Positions 1 through 6,187 of a stretch of DNA of 64,000 nucleotides are shown in pieces; within the stretch, counting starts at the first letter, position 1, and the number at the start of each line of letters is the position of its first letter. The notes below the pieces were generated by a model that did no database searches, was not told the origin of the DNA, and saw only the letters and a list, made by a program, of their open reading frames with translations. Origin of the DNA: Nephthysia sp036513515 (GTDB taxonomy: Bacteria > Chloroflexota > Dormibacteria > Dormibacterales > Dormibacteraceae); NCBI GenBank assembly GCA_036513515.1, contig DATBYW010000113.1:25462-89461 (forward strand), written 5' to 3'. The translations under genes were made by a program, and so were the position numbers.

Positions 1-156
1 ACTTCGGGCGACCAGGGACTGCTCGGTGTGGACCCGGCGCTCTATGGGCGCGTGGTGGTGGGGGCGGTGAACGAGGCCACCGGATGGTTCCTGGAGCGCG
101 AGCGGGGAGACCCGGAGCCGCTGATCGAGGGGCTCTGCCGGATCCTGGCCCCTTAA
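1..156 (+). CDS. C-terminal end of a TetR-family-like regulator (cut by window edge)
   Basis: An open frame enters from the left edge and ends at TAA 154-156, giving the last 51 residues of a protein. The tail, with VGAVNEATGWFLER and a closing GLCRILAP, resembles the C-terminal ligand-binding helices of TetR-type repressors, which often have a similar aromatic-rich helix and end in a short amphipathic helix. The DNA-binding half lies outside the window, so the family call rests on the tail alone. A short inverted repeat (GCCCG/CGGGC, 158-171) follows the stop and may end the transcript. Confidence 0.5.
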   Translation, partial: TSGDQGLLGVDPALYGRVVVGAVNEATGWFLERERGDPEPLIEGLCRILAP

Positions 157-178
157 GGCCCGAATCCGGGCTAAGACC

Positions 179-207
179 TTGCCTTCGAACGGACGTTCGG
201 GTAAGGT
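179..207 (+). promoter_or_regulatory. SOS promoter with perfect LexA box in the spacer
   Basis: A -35 like TTGCCT (179-184), a 17-bp spacer and a -10 like TAAGGT (202-207) precede the gene at 218. The spacer holds CGAACGGACGTTCG at 186-199, a perfect 5-4-5 palindrome of the Bacillus/actinobacterial LexA operator type. LexA bound here would block RNA polymerase directly. The recA promoter (22412-22440) and the LysM-gene promoter (4952-4980) have the same layout, which supports this as a real SOS promoter. Confidence 0.8.
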
Positions 208-217
208 AGGGGAGAAC

Positions 218-610
218 ATGCGTACGCTGCAGACACAGATGCGATTGCGGCGAGTGCTTCGGGTCCAGGCCCAGTATCAGCAGCGGCTTCACCAAGAGGG
301 CAATCCGGCGGAGCTCGCCAATGCGGCGTCGTCGAGGCTACTGCAGCTGTTGAGGGATGTGCGGGCGGCCTGGGCTCAGGAATCGGCCGGTTTCGAGCTC
401 GGCGGTCTGCGTACCCACCTGACCCGGTCGCTCTCCGCCATGGAGGCGGCGGCCGCCGGCCTGGAGCGCCCGGGGGCGGATCTCTCAGATCTGGACCAGC
501 GGTTTCGTGACGCCGGTCTTCCGCTCGTGTTCTTCTTGCGCGGGCTTGACGACTCTGGGGAACCGCTTCTAGCCGAGCTGGTCGGCGCCCAGCTCGCTCG
601 CTCCGCTTAG
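218..610 (+). CDS. uncharacterised LexA-controlled protein, 130 aa
   Basis: I do not recognise this protein. ATG 218 is chosen over the upstream TTG 179 because TTG 179 lies in the promoter and a purine-rich GGGGAGAA stretch sits just before the ATG. The sequence is highly charged and probably all-helical: an Arg-rich N-terminal helix (1-25), a long helix around 32-55, another around 62-85, and a hydrophobic patch LPLVFFLRGL near 101-110. It has no signal peptide, transmembrane segment, Cys or His cluster, or nuclease motif that I can see. Its promoter carries a perfect LexA box, so it should be induced by DNA damage. Residues from about 33 onward are duplicated downstream in a damaged copy (720-990). 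Function unknown; a DNA-damage checkpoint or repair accessory role is only a guess from the regulation. Confidence 0.75.
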   Translation: MRTLQTQMRLRRVLRVQAQYQQRLHQEGNPAELANAASSRLLQLLRDVRAAWAQESAGFELGGLRTHLTRSLSAMEAAAAGLERPGADLSDLDQRFRDAGLPLVFFLRGLDDSGEPLLAELVGAQLARSA

Positions 611-715
611 ACCAAAACCGGTCGATCGACGACGCAGCCTTGGCGCCAATCGGTGGCTGCGCATGCAGTCAGAAAGCTCCCCATTTCGGCTGGTGAGCCC
701 CCACGGGGGCTCACC
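313..715 (+). repeat. tandem duplication, first unit
   Basis: This stretch covers codon 33 to the end of the SOS gene plus about 105 bp of 3' flank, ending in a hairpin at 692-715. It is repeated immediately downstream at 720-990. Offset is 407 bp for 313-413, 276 bp from 548 on, and 275 bp at the far end, so the second unit has lost about 131 bp. Outside that gap the units differ at few positions. Confidence 0.9.
692..715. terminator. 24-bp hairpin, copy 1 (terminator-like, no T tract)
   Basis: GGTGAGCCCC and GGGGCTCACC form a perfect 10-bp stem around a 4-nt loop. It lies about 80 bp after the SOS gene stop and could end its transcript, but no U tract follows. It is part of the duplicated unit and recurs at 967-990. 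Confidence 0.45.
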
Positions 716-719
716 GCCT

Positions 720-990
720 GCTCGCCGGTACGGCGTCGTCGAGGCTGCTGCAGCTGTTGAGGGATGTGCGGGCGGCCTGTGCCCAGGAATCGGCCGGTTT
801 CGAGCTCGGCGGTCTGCGTAGTGGACGACTCTGGCGAACCGCTTCTGGCCGAGCTGGTCGGCGCCCAGCTCGCTCGCTCCGCTTAGCCCAAAATCGGTCG
901 ATCCACGACGCAGCCTTGGCGCCAATCGGTGGCTGCGCATGCAGTCAGAAAGCTCGCTATTTCGGTGGTGAGCCCCCACGGGGGCTCACC
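720..990 (+). pseudogene. truncated, frameshifted tandem copy of the SOS gene
   Basis: Positions 720-820 match 313-413 and positions 824-990 match 548-715; about 131 bp between are missing. Because 131 is not a multiple of three, the copied frame is broken after the join. The copy also lacks the promoter, LexA box and first 32 codons, so it should be silent. The copied stop is at 884-886. Open frames of 90-95 codons through this stretch are by-products of the shift. Confidence 0.8.
967..990. terminator. 24-bp hairpin, copy 2
   Basis: This is identical to the hairpin at 692-715. The TGA stop of the minus-strand gene at 986-1267 lies inside its right arm, so the end of that gene was set by the duplication. 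No T tract is present on either strand. Confidence 0.45.
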
Positions 991-1267
991 GGCTTTCTCT
1001 CTCAGGGCCGCCCTCGACGAGGTCCACGGTCTGCTCTGTGAGACGGCGCCTGACTTCCTCGGACTGTTGCTCCGCCAGGTATATGGAGACCTTGCATCCC
1101 AGCACTCGCTGAAGGTCCGCCCGGAGTTCGCGAAGGCTCTCCGGCAGTTCTCCAATCAGGAAATCGGACTTTCGAGGTGGCCACCAGCGGATGGTCTCCA
1201 CGCCGTGCGCCTGGGCCACCCTGCGAATCTCCGCCCGCCGAGCCCGCACCAGGTCGTCACCAGCCAT
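986..1267 (-). CDS. degenerate MNT-type nucleotidyltransferase (antitoxin-like)
   Basis: The 93-residue product has the layout of small MNT-domain nucleotidyltransferases that pair with HEPN toxins: an N-terminal helix (RAEIRRVAQAHGV), a core strand, a helix LPESLRELRADLQRVLG, then KVSIYLAE and a closing Arg-rich helix. The catalytic GS-x10-DxD segment is not intact; the core reads IRWWPPRKSDFLIGE, where active relatives have FGSxARG and SDIDLxV. ATG 1267 is preferred to GTG 1273 because GGAGGG lies 7 nt before it. No HEPN partner lies beside it. The C-terminus runs into the duplicated hairpin and may be altered. Probably an inactive relic; family call moderate. Confidence 0.55.
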   Translation of the reverse strand: MAGDDLVRARRAEIRRVAQAHGVETIRWWPPRKSDFLIGELPESLRELRADLQRVLGCKVSIYLAEQQSEEVRRRLTEQTVDLVEGGPERESR

Positions 1268-1754
1268 GTCCACACCCTCCCGTCAGCTGGGCCGCCCCCC
1301 GGCCAGCGAGTGACAGCGTACCGGACGCCGCCCCGGCGGTAAATCCCTTTGATTTCGCCCTACGAAGGCGCCTCTGGGGGCTCGTTTTTCTGGATCGGAA
1401 CAGCGGCACGGAGGCAGCCGGCGACGTCTCCATAGAAGATTTGAATAGCTGACTACGGGCGCTGCGCGCAGCCGGGCGGGCGCGCTTGCGGAGGACAATC
1501 GAGCGCGGACTGTGGCGGACTGCGCAAGGCCACAGCGGGACGCACATTTGGAGCCGACAGTGGGCGTCTGACGGACACCATCGGGGCGTCAGCGGATTGC
1601 TTTGAAGGGTCGAGAAGCGGCACTCATCAGCGGTCTGCGCGGCGATTCTCGTGCGCGCAAGAGCGGGGAGGAGGTTGGCGCAAATAGTGCTTCAGGAAGT
1701 GTCTCGTGAATTCACATTTCAACTATTCAGCAATAATCTGCTAACGTCGCTCAA
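1268..1754. other. 487-bp stretch without a recognised gene
   Basis: I see no convincing coding frame. It contains small palindromes, for example GCTGCGCGCAGC near 1461 and a CTGACG/CGTCAG pair near 1570-1590. The last 70 bp turn AT-rich and hold the promoter of the gene at 1755. Confidence 0.5.
1706..1739 (+). promoter_or_regulatory. putative promoter with palindromic site
   Basis: TTCACA (1711-1716), a 17-bp spacer and TAATCT (1734-1739) lie in an unusually AT-rich patch just before the ATG at 1755. The -35 overlaps a perfect 10-bp palindrome, GTGAATTCAC (1706-1715), a possible operator. The predicted start of transcription leaves a leader of only about 10 nt with no clear Shine-Dalgarno sequence. 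Confidence 0.4.
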
Positions 1755-2144
1755 ATGTCTGAAACAAGGAATCGCCAGACCGCGTCCCGGCGCCGTCGGT
1801 CGGGCACACGTCCTGGCGCCGTAATACAGGATCTGACCTCGTCCGTCGACGAGCTGATCCGACAGAACAAGGCTCTCAAGCAGCAGATAGCGCGCCTCCA
1901 GAGTCACACCTCGGGCACCGGCAGCGCCGCCTCGCGCGAGCTGCTCGCACTGCAGCGGCGTCTCAGCCGCACGCTCGACGTAAGGACCTCCAGGTCTTCC
2001 GGCGGTGCCTCCCGCACTGCCTCGCGCGCTCGTCGGCGAATCAGTGATCCTGTTGTCTTGCAGGCTCGGCGCGCAGCGCTCGCCAAGGCCAGGGAAGCCC
2101 TGGCTGCCAAGCGAGCGTCGCAGCGCTCCCGCTCCTCTAAATAG
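1755..2144 (+). CDS. small basic coiled-coil protein, possibly nucleoid-associated
   Basis: The 129-residue product has three parts: an Arg/Ser-rich N-terminus (1-20), a helix with heptad-like spacing suited to a short coiled coil (about 23-50, VDELIRQNKALKQQIARLQ), and a Ser/Arg/Ala/Lys-rich C-terminal half ending in an AKAREALAAKRA helix. Histone-H1-like and other nucleoid-binding proteins have comparable Lys/Ala/Arg-rich tails. There is no catalytic motif or membrane segment. An AT-rich promoter lies upstream and a strong stem-loop follows the stop, so it looks like a single-gene unit. DNA or RNA binding is inferred from charge only. Confidence 0.65.
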   Translation: MSETRNRQTASRRRRSGTRPGAVIQDLTSSVDELIRQNKALKQQIARLQSHTSGTGSAASRELLALQRRLSRTLDVRTSRSSGGASRTASRARRRISDPVVLQARRAALAKAREALAAKRASQRSRSSK

Positions 2145-2149
2145 GAGTC

Positions 2150-2199
2150 TCAGGGTTTCGGCGGACTCAGCGCCGCCAGGCTGAGTCCCCGGACCCTGA
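2150..2199 (+). terminator. two-tier stem-loop after the basic protein gene
   Basis: An outer TCAGGGT/ACCCTGA pair (2150-2156 with 2193-2199) encloses an inner 9-bp stem GGACTCAGC/GCTGAGTCC (2163-2171 with 2180-2188). It begins 5 nt after the stop at 2144, where a terminator would be expected, but no T tract follows. Confidence 0.5.
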
Positions 2200-2598
2200 C
2201 CACGCGCTCAACCCAGCACTGCAGGTCATTTCCGTCGCCGTCTTCGGCGTTTGGGACCGCTTCAGCGCCTGACGGCGGAACCTCGGCCATTTGGCGACCA
2301 CAGACGCTTCGCTGACCGCTGATCGGACTCCGCCGCGATTTCTTCGCTGCAAACCTCTCTGAGTCCCAACGGCGCCGCGTTCCAACGTGCTGTTGAGGAG
2401 TGGCTTTGCTCGTGTGCAACCCGAACCGATCGGCGAACCCGGACTTGGTAGTGTAAACCGTCATTATCGCAAGCATTATTGGCGGGGCCGAGCGGGGCGG
2501 GCGGTCCTTTTCCGGGTCTTCGAACCTTCCCCTCAAGCGTCCGCGCGCTGTGCACAACGCTGCGGCGACATCAGCGCCGTCTGGCGGGGTTCCCCGGG
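2200..2598. other. 400-bp stretch without a recognised gene
   Basis: Minus-strand frames here have no recognisable motif and a composition unlike neighbouring proteins. It is the downstream flank of the NADH dehydrogenase gene. I see no RNA gene or repeat. Confidence 0.4.
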
Positions 2599-3966
2599 TC
2601 AGCCGGAGCCGCTTCTGCTCCGTGCCTTCTGTGGCGGTGGCGCCGGATCGTCGATGCCTTCGACGAGAGGATCGGTCTGCGACTCGAGGACGATGCGGAT
2701 CGGCCGGTCGAAGCGCAGATAGTTCCAGCCCCAGGTGACCAGCGCGAGCAAGCGATTCCTGAATCCGATCAAGTAGTACACATGTACTACTATCCAGGTG
2801 ACCCAGCCGAGGAATCCGGTGAACTGCAACCCGCCTCTCACCAGGGCGATGCCGGCATTGCGACCGATCGTCGCCATGGTGCCCTTGTCGAAGTATCGGA
2901 AAGGCTCCGGTGGAGTCCCAGCGCGTTGCACGTCGCGAAGAATTGCTCTGGCGACGTAGCGCCCCTCCTGCATCGCCGGCGGCGAGAGCATAGGGAGCTC
3001 TTCGTCGTCTGTTCTTGCAGCGGCCACGTCTCCGATCGCGTAGGCGTCGCGCGCGCCTTCGATACGCAGCCGGTCGTCGACCTGGATCCGTTTGCTGCGG
3101 CTTTCGGCCAGGGCTTCGGTGCCGCTCGGCTTCTCCGGACTGACACCGGCCGACCAGACGATGGTGCGGGTCGGGATGGTGCTGCCGTCCGACAGAGTCG
3201 CGGACCAGTCGTCCGCTGCGTTCACCAGTGTGTTGGTGCGAACGTCGATGCCTCGTTTTCTCAGGACACGCTCGGCGTAACGGCCCAGCCGCTCCGGGAA
3301 CATGCCGAGCAGGCGGTCCCGCCCCTCGACCAGGACGATTCGAACGTCCGACGGAGCTATGGAGTGAAAGTCTCGGCGTGCGACCAGCTGGATGAGCTCG
3401 CCGAGTGCGCCGGCATATTCGACGCCGGTGGGTCCGCCGCCGGCCACCAGAAAAGTGAGCAGCGACCGTCGTGCGTCGTCGTCAGTCTCGATCTCGGCTC
3501 GCTCCAGACAGCTGAGCACGTGGTTGCGGAGCCGGGTGGCTTCCTCCAGCACCTTGAGTCCGATCGAGTGCTCCGCCAGGCGCTGATTTCCGAAATAGCT
3601 GTTGGCGCTGCCGGTCGCCAGCACGAGATAGTCGTAACGGAGCTCGCTCCCGGGCGAGACCTGGACCACCTTTCGCTCGAAATCGACGCGCTTCACCCGC
3701 GTCTGCATGACTCGAACGTTGGGCGAGCCACGGAAAACCCGCCGAAGCGGATACGCGATGTCACTCGGATTGAGAAGCGCCGTCGCGACCTGGTACAGCA
3801 GCGGTGTGAAGAGGTGGTAATTACGCTCGTCAACGAGCAGCACCTCGACCGGCTTGCGGTTCAGCTTTCGGGCGCACGCGAGGCCGCCGAACCCCGCGCC
3901 CACGACGAGCACACGAGGCCGCCCGCTCGAAAGTGTCTCTTCGATCCTCTCCGCGTCAGCCGCCAC
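2599..3966 (-). CDS. ndh: type II NADH dehydrogenase (NDH-2 family)
   Basis: The 455-residue flavoprotein should pass electrons from NADH to membrane quinone without pumping protons. The N-terminal FAD-binding dinucleotide fold has GAGFGG at residues 23-28, followed by the family signature NYHLFTPLLYQVATALL. A second nucleotide-binding motif, VAGGGPTGVEYAG, near residue 170 binds NADH. YAIGDVAA near 310 is the typical FAD contact. The C-terminal part has the hydrophobic/amphipathic segment used for membrane attachment (FTGFLGWVTWIVVHVYYLIG). It starts with GTG 3966 and follows the glutaredoxin-like gene by 33 bp, so the two probably share a transcript. Confidence 0.92.
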   Translation of the reverse strand: MAADAERIEETLSSGRPRVLVVGAGFGGLACARKLNRKPVEVLLVDERNYHLFTPLLYQVATALLNPSDIAYPLRRVFRGSPNVRVMQTRVKRVDFERKVVQVSPGSELRYDYLVLATGSANSYFGNQRLAEHSIGLKVLEEATRLRNHVLSCLERAEIETDDDARRSLLTFLVAGGGPTGVEYAGALGELIQLVARRDFHSIAPSDVRIVLVEGRDRLLGMFPERLGRYAERVLRKRGIDVRTNTLVNAADDWSATLSDGSTIPTRTIVWSAGVSPEKPSGTEALAESRSKRIQVDDRLRIEGARDAYAIGDVAAARTDDEELPMLSPPAMQEGRYVARAILRDVQRAGTPPEPFRYFDKGTMATIGRNAGIALVRGGLQFTGFLGWVTWIVVHVYYLIGFRNRLLALVTWGWNYLRFDRPIRIVLESQTDPLVEGIDDPAPPPQKARSRSGSG

Positions 3967-3999
3967 TAATCAAGACTAGTGTCCTGGCGCGGCGGAGGG

Positions 4000-4260
4000 T
4001 CACTGGCGAAGGGTGCCCGAGGCAGGGTCCTGGCCTCCGCCTCTGCTGAGCGCACGCTTCAATGCCTGGCCGTCGGTCCGCCCCTCCCCGACCACCCGGC
4101 CGTCCACCAGGACGACGGGGACTCTGAAGTCATAAAGATCGAAGAGCTCCGGGTCGTCATCGACATCGCGCACCCCCGGCTCGACACCCATGCCGCGAAG
4201 CTGGGACAGGGCTTCATCACAAAGATGGCAGCCATGGCGGGTGATCAGCTCGACCCTCAC
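4000..4260 (-). CDS. glutaredoxin-like protein (CxxC)
   Basis: The 86-residue thioredoxin-fold protein has the active site HGCHLCDE, Cys11 and Cys14, right after the first strand (RVELITRH). The middle FRVPVVLVDGRVVGEG contains the cis-proline (VPV) that positions the substrate thiol. It fits the short glutaredoxin-like family (formerly DUF836) that acts in cytoplasmic thiol-disulfide exchange. It starts at GTG 4260 with a weak AGG upstream. It lies upstream of the NDH-2 gene in a likely two-gene unit; the physiological partner is unknown. Confidence 0.85.
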   Translation of the reverse strand: MRVELITRHGCHLCDEALSQLRGMGVEPGVRDVDDDPELFDLYDFRVPVVLVDGRVVGEGRTDGQALKRALSRGGGQDPASGTLRQ

Positions 4261-4614
4261 GTGAGCCTAGTGTGCTAGAAGTCCGGCCGAAAAGTAGTGG
4301 GGCGCGGCCTGGCCAAAGGGATTACCGCTAATAAGCGCTCAAGGCGCAAGGACGGGCGGCGGGACCTGCCATCCCCTAATGCCCCGCTCTTCTCCGCAGG
4401 CACAGACCGCACCCCAGCCGAGTCTAAACCCTCCAGCGAGGAGATGAGAAGATGCCGGCGGCCCGCCAGCCCCGGTGGTCCCTGGCTCTGTTCGGGCACG
4501 CCAGTCCAGCGCCTGGCTCAGGCCCGCTCAACCCCACTCTTCGGCCGAACTTCTAGCGCGATAGCTCCCATGGCCCCCGCCCCACACCAGGGAACGGCGC
4601 GCATCGCTTGTCGT
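4261..4614. other. 354-bp stretch without a recognised gene
   Basis: This lies between the glutaredoxin-like and LysM genes. I compared both strands with what I know of RNase P RNA, tmRNA and SRP RNA and found no diagnostic segments. No coding frame is convincing. A small RNA cannot be excluded. Confidence 0.4.
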
Positions 4615-4938
4615 CTACGGCGGCGGCAACTTGAGGCTCTGGCCGGCTTGCAGCTCCGGGCCACCAAGCCCGTTGAGTCGCTCTATCTCCCCCACCTTCA
4701 CCCGGACGTCCTCGTTCGGATAGCGCTGGGCGGCGATACCCCAGATGGTGTCCCCCCGCTGGACGACCACCGTCTCGGCCGCCGCGGGCGCGCTTCCCTG
4801 CGCAACGTGCGCGAAGCCGAACCCAAGGAGCACAGACAACACCGCGCCTCCGATCGCCAGACGTCGCGCCAGCGCGTTGGCGCCGCGCTCCGGGCGCCGG
4901 CTGCTGATCCTGACGAGGTCGCTCGTTGTGGCGTACAT
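4615..4938 (-). CDS. LysM-domain membrane protein beside lexA; YneA-like SOS cell-division inhibitor candidate
   Basis: The 107-residue product from ATG 4938 has a short basic cytoplasmic start, one transmembrane helix (about 27-47, LAIGGAVLSVLLGFGF) and a C-terminal LysM domain (about 56-104, with VQRGDTIWGIA and LQAGQSLKLP). The LysM domain would sit outside the membrane on peptidoglycan. Size, topology and position, divergent from lexA, match Bacillus subtilis YneA; the LysM protein ChiZ of mycobacteria is also next to lexA. Those proteins slow division during the SOS response. Its promoter holds a perfect LexA box in the spacer, and a second near-perfect box overlaps its start codon. An upstream TTG-type start is possible but would lie across the operator. 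Confidence 0.85.
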   Translation of the reverse strand: MYATTSDLVRISSRRPERGANALARRLAIGGAVLSVLLGFGFAHVAQGSAPAAAETVVVQRGDTIWGIAAQRYPNEDVRVKVGEIERLNGLGGPELQAGQSLKLPPP

Positions 4939-4945
4939 GCGTTCG
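4932..4945. promoter_or_regulatory. LexA box, 9/10, over the LysM gene start
   Basis: CGTACATGCGTTCG matches CGAAC-N4-GTTCG except at one position and overlaps the ATG (4936-4938) and probable transcription start of the LysM gene. With the perfect box at 4960-4973 it would give two-site repression. Confidence 0.6.
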
Positions 4946-4951
4946 CCACAG

Positions 4952-4980
4952 ATCGTAGGCGAACGGCTGTTCGGAGTCAA
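4952..4980 (-). promoter_or_regulatory. SOS promoter of the LysM gene with perfect LexA box
   Basis: On the minus strand TTGACT (-35, 4975-4980), a 17-bp spacer and TACGAT (-10, 4952-4957) form a good promoter. The spacer contains the perfect operator CGAAC-N4-GTTCG at 4960-4973. The layout equals that of recA at 22412-22440. Confidence 0.85.
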
Positions 4981-4987
4981 GTCTTTA

Positions 4988-5027
4988 CGAACAAAAGTTT
5001 GCTCGTGCCGCCTCAACTTGCTAGGAT
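4988..5027 (+). promoter_or_regulatory. lexA promoter with LexA box (autoregulation)
   Basis: TAGGAT (5022-5027) lies 17 bp after TTGCTC (4999-5004). The box CGAACAAAAGTTTG (4988-5001, 9/10) overlaps the -35, as expected for negative autoregulation. The -35 is weak, so the exact promoter is less certain than the box. Confidence 0.6.
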
Positions 5028-5085
5028 GGCATCACCTCGGCTCCGCCGATGCAGCACAAATCAGCCCCACGAGGTAGCAAAGAAC

Positions 5086-5697
5086 GTGAACGAAGAGCTA
5101 ACCGATCGGCAGACAAGAATCCTCGACTACATCCGCTATGTCACGCGGGTTCGGAACTATCCCCCGAGCGTGCGCGAGATCGGAGAGGCGGTCGGGCTCT
5201 CGTCGAGTTCGACGGTGCACAACCATCTGAACCAGCTCGAGCGTCGGGGCTTGATCCGCCGCGACCCGAGCAAGTCGCGGACAGTACAGCTGGTCGAGAC
5301 GCTGCAGAACGAGGAGAGGCACCGCGACGCTGTGGCAGTCCCGGTCGTGGGTCACGTGGCCGCCGGCGCGCCGATCCTGGCCGAGCAGAACATCGAAGAC
5401 CACGTCATCCTCTCGCCACAGTTCGCCAGGGAAGGCTGGTTCGCCCTGAGGGTGAGAGGTGATTCGATGGTGAACGCCGGAATCCTGGACGGTGATCTGG
5501 TCCTGGTAAAGCCTCAGCAGGATGCACCGGACGGCAGCATCGTGGTCGCCCTGGTCGGTGAGGAAGCGACGGTCAAGAGGCTTGACCGCTCGTCGGGCCG
5601 CATCCGGCTGCTGGCCGAGAATCCGGCCTACGAGCCCATCGAGCCTGCCGAGGCCACCATGGTCGGGCTGGTCAGGGGGCTGCTCCGCACCTTCTAG
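5086..5697 (+). CDS. lexA: LexA repressor, SOS master regulator
   Basis: The 203-residue protein has an N-terminal winged helix (about 1-70, with PPSVREIGEAVGLSS as the recognition region) and a C-terminal S24 autoprotease domain. The self-cleavage site is Ala93-Gly94 (HVAAGAPI), and the catalytic dyad is Ser127 (GDSM) and Lys164 (ATVKR). RecA filaments stimulate cleavage, which releases the SOS genes. I chose GTG 5086 because the conserved LTDRQTRILDYI start follows at once and GAGGT lies 10 nt upstream; the frame is open further up but carries no LexA homology. The last codons and stop form the left end of a 56-bp repeat (5688-5743) that recurs at 7057. Confidence 0.97.
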   Translation: MNEELTDRQTRILDYIRYVTRVRNYPPSVREIGEAVGLSSSSTVHNHLNQLERRGLIRRDPSKSRTVQLVETLQNEERHRDAVAVPVVGHVAAGAPILAEQNIEDHVILSPQFAREGWFALRVRGDSMVNAGILDGDLVLVKPQQDAPDGSIVVALVGEEATVKRLDRSSGRIRLLAENPAYEPIEPAEATMVGLVRGLLRTF

Positions 5698-5743
5698 AGC
5701 TGCGGCCGCTGGGGTTGCGGTCCCCAGGGCGCTCCGGTGGGAT
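5688..5743 (+). repeat. 56-bp direct repeat, left copy, spanning the lexA 3' end
   Basis: This copy starts in the last codons of lexA and extends 46 bp past the stop. It matches 7057-7112 at 54 of 56 positions, offset 1369. It contains the inverted repeat CTGGGG/CCCCAG around a 7-nt loop, possibly the lexA terminator. A repeat made from a gene's 3' end on both sides of a cargo segment is what site-specific integration leaves behind. Confidence 0.9.
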
Positions 5744-5856
5744 TGTCGCGCCGCAATTCGTCGATCGTCGATGGCGAGCCGGCAGTCGGTTCGATGTGCT
5801 CGTCGATCATCGCGTTGGGGCTAACCCGGGGCCATCTGTACACGCCGGAACGGCCC

Positions 5857-6030
5857 CATTCCGGTGCTCAGCTCACCTTCACCGACCACAAGGGCTTCCG
5901 CTTCCAGGTCTTCATCACCGACCAGGACGACCCCCGACCTGGCCCAACTCGCGGCCATGCCCGCGTCGAGGACCCATCCGCTGGCGGCGAACTGGGGGAA
6001 GGGAAACCTGCGTAGCTCACCGTGGGATCT
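5857..6030 (+). pseudogene. remnant of an IS1380-type transposase
   Basis: In one frame, 5863-5935 encodes GAQLTFTDHKGFRFQVFITD; a +1 shift restores PDLAQL, and the first frame returns as RGHARVED near 5950-5975. IS1380-family transposases have this run of motifs in the same order in their C-terminal half. Indels and the loss of the rest show that it is dead. It is the only mobile-element coding trace I see in the window and lies inside the repeat-bounded islet. Confidence 0.65.
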
Positions 6031-6187
6031 ACGCAGCGATGTACGAAACCCAGGCGAGGGCGTATCGATGAGCCGTCCACCTGACGATTGGGCAGCGAAC
6101 CTGCTGATCGGCCGCGAGCGATTCGTACTTGTCCGGATCCGGATGGCGGAAGCCGAGCAAGGGCCGCTGCGGCAAAGTTAGGGCGAC

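Noticed and set aside
2150..2557. 135-codon minus-strand open frame
   Set aside because: No motif, no ribosome-binding site, crosses the stem-loop of the upstream gene.
4261..4614. Possible RNase P RNA, tmRNA or SRP RNA
   Set aside because: Diagnostic conserved segments not found on either strand.
6068..6181. 37-codon frame before the phosphotransferase gene
   Set aside because: No ribosome-binding site or similarity; lies in decayed transposon DNA.
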